Assembly: GCA_964244725.1 (NCBI GenBank) | Contig: CAXTJQ010000005.1 | Location: forward strand, 1-64,000 | Source: Kumtagia sp964244725 | Lineage (GTDB): Bacteria; Pseudomonadota; Alphaproteobacteria; Rhizobiales; Rhizobiaceae | DNA: 64,000 nt | Direction: 5' to 3' | Shown here: one piece after another, positions 62,767 to 64,000 of the stretch | How the letters are laid out: each line of letters starts with the position of its first letter | Position numbering within the stretch: position 1 is the first letter of the stretch | The notes under the pieces: generated by a model | Databases searched by the model: none | What the model was told of the DNA's origin: nothing | What the model saw: the letters and a program-made list of their open reading frames with translations, nothing else | Translations under genes and position numbers: made by a program

Positions 62767-64000
62767 CTATTCCGCGGCGTTGCGAAAATCGGAGGGCGAA
62801 AAGGGAAACAGGCAGACGACGGTCGTGCCGATCCCGATGCCGGTCTCGATGCGCACCGAGCCGCCATGCAGTTCGACGAAGCTCTTGACGATCGACAGGC
62901 CGAGGCCCGCGCCGCGCCGGCGGCCGCCGTTCACCCTCGGCTCGAAGCGCCGGAAGACGGTGTCCAGAATTTCCGGAGGCATGCCTGGACCGTCGTCATG
63001 AACGGAGAATTCGACGCCATCCCGCACTTCCCGGCAGCGCATCACGATGGTGCTCGCCTCCGGAGCGTAGTTCACGGCGTTGCTCAGCAAGTTGTAGAGG
63101 ATCTGGCGAATTCGGGTTTCGTCGCCGTGAAAAGCCCGCGGCGCCTGAGTGATGTCCACGTCGAGGGCGATGGAGTGTTCCTGCAGGCGGTCGGCGATCA
63201 GTTCGGCGGCGGCGGCGACCGTCTGCTCGATGCGGACCTCGGACAGTTCGAGTTCCATGATGCCGGCATCGACGGTCGCGAGATCGAGGATGTCGTTGAC
63301 CACCGTCAGCAGGACGGCGGACGACGTGCTGATGTGGTCCAGATATTCGCGCTGGCGCGTTGCGAGCGGTCCGGTGGCCGGCAGCGACAACAACTCGGTG
63401 AACCCGATGATGTTGGTGAGCGGCGACCGAAGCTCATAGGAAACATGCTGCACGAAGTCGTTCTTCAACCGGTCGGCGCGCTGCAGCGCGTCGTTCTTGT
63501 CGAGCAGCGCACGCTCGACGTTGACGCTGTCGGTCACGTCGACGAAGGTCATCATGACCTGCCCGTTCGGCAGATGGTTGACCGTATAGCGAAGGGTCTT
63601 GCCGTTCTTGAGTTCGACCTTGCCATGCTGGTCGCGCCGTTCGTCGTCGAAGCCCGTGACGGCCGCCGTGAAGCCCATCCATGGGCTGTCCAGCGCAAGC
63701 GCATCGCACCAGGCCTGGATCGCGGCGACGTGCGTCTTCTGGGCGACGATGTCGGAGGGCAGGGTCCAAAGGGCCGCGAAAGCGGGATTGGAGAGGCGGA
63801 TGCGCCCGTCGGGGCCGAAGACGGCGACGCCCTCCGCGAGATTGTCGAGCGTCTCGCCCTGCACGCGCACGGCGGTGTTGTAGCGGCTTTCCAGGTTCAT
63901 CTTCTCGGTCAAATTCTCGAATATCCAGGTGACGCCGCCGCTGGGATGCGGATTGGCGACGACCCGGAGCGTGCGCCCGTCGGGCAGATGCCACCAGTGT
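62767..64000 (-). CDS. PAS-domain sensor histidine kinase, C-terminal part (cut by the right edge)
   Basis: The frame is open to the right edge and about 411 residues are seen. They begin in a PAS-like segment (HWWHLPDGRTLRVVANPH), then a second PAS (VAVFGPDGRIRLSNPAFAALW), the dimerisation H-box FVQHVSYELRSPL with the phospho-His, and the ATP domain (NLLSNAVNYAPE N-box, DDGPGMP G1, GAGLGLSIVKSFVELHGG G2). The sensor N terminus, probably with membrane segments, is outside the window. It lies 7 bases upstream of tsaE-amgK on the same strand, a rhizobial gene order. The signal is unknown. Confidence 0.92.
   Translation of the reverse strand, partial: HWWHLPDGRTLRVVANPHPSGGVTWIFENLTEKMNLESRYNTAVRVQGETLDNLAEGVAVFGPDGRIRLSNPAFAALWTLPSDIVAQKTHVAAIQAWCDALALDSPWMGFTAAVTGFDDERRDQHGKVELKNGKTLRYTVNHLPNGQVMMTFVDVTDSVNVERALLDKNDALQRADRLKNDFVQHVSYELRSPLTNIIGFTELLSLPATGPLATRQREYLDHISTSSAVLLTVVNDILDLATVDAGIMELELSEVRIEQTVAAAAELIADRLQEHSIALDVDITQAPRAFHGDETRIRQILYNLLSNAVNYAPEASTIVMRCREVRDGVEFSVHDDGPGMPPEILDTVFRRFEPRVNGGRRRGAGLGLSIVKSFVELHGGSVRIETGIGIGTTVVCLFPFSPSDFRNAAE

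Overview
The window is high-GC, densely coded DNA from an alphaproteobacterium, most likely of the order Hyphomicrobiales (Rhizobiales), by the gene families and their order. Pointers are the run histidine kinase - tsaE/amgK fusion - murU-like - addB - addA - trxA next to folC - accD - trpA - trpB - trpF; a DnaX without the zinc-binding insertion and with the SRP RNA gene just upstream; murJ - trpS - uspA - nfuA; and infC - rpmI - rplT - pheS - pheT. I saw no tRNA, rRNA, CRISPR array, phage or intact transposase.

Layout. 1-17 kb is mostly accessory metabolism and regulation: the end of a molybdenum hydroxylase, a decayed AraC regulator, a membrane GGDEF/EAL protein divergent from a PhcB-like methyltransferase, adenine deaminase, and then one-component regulators (XRE, WYL, TetR) each divergent from a small enzyme gene (SDR, VOC, NmrA-like). 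These are followed by an idnD/idnO-type sugar-acid pair, a proline-racemase-family protein and an adenylate cyclase. 17-28 kb holds argB, two tandem fatty-acid-hydroxylase/sterol-desaturase paralogues, amaB-type aldehyde dehydrogenase, a lytic transglycosylase, recR, a SleB-like hydrolase, ybaB, dnaX and the SRP RNA. 28-42 kb holds glnD, murJ, trpS, uspA, nfuA and the convergent pheT/pheS/rplT/rpmI/infC cluster. 42-46 kb holds a hydrolase, a BenE transporter, DUF2852 and a YgjP-like peptidase. 46-53 kb holds trpF-trpB-trpA-accD-folC and a ureohydrolase. 53-64 kb holds trxA, the AddAB recombination nuclease, a MurNAc-recycling pair and a PAS histidine kinase that runs off the right edge.

The most striking feature is a scatter of six small toxin-antitoxin-like cassettes placed inside or beside conserved housekeeping clusters: after argB, between ybaB and recR, between murJ and trpS, between pheS and pheT, upstream of trpF, and between trpB and trpA. 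Two are DUF4160/DUF2442 pairs and one is a VapB/VapC pair in which the first-gene or toxin reading frame is broken (amber codon, one-base frameshift, internal loss plus frameshift) while the partner is intact. Other points of interest are a proline-racemase-family protein whose two catalytic cysteine positions are Ser and Thr, an AccD without any zinc-ribbon cysteine, an ATT start for infC, and a tsaE-amgK fusion next to a murU-like gene.
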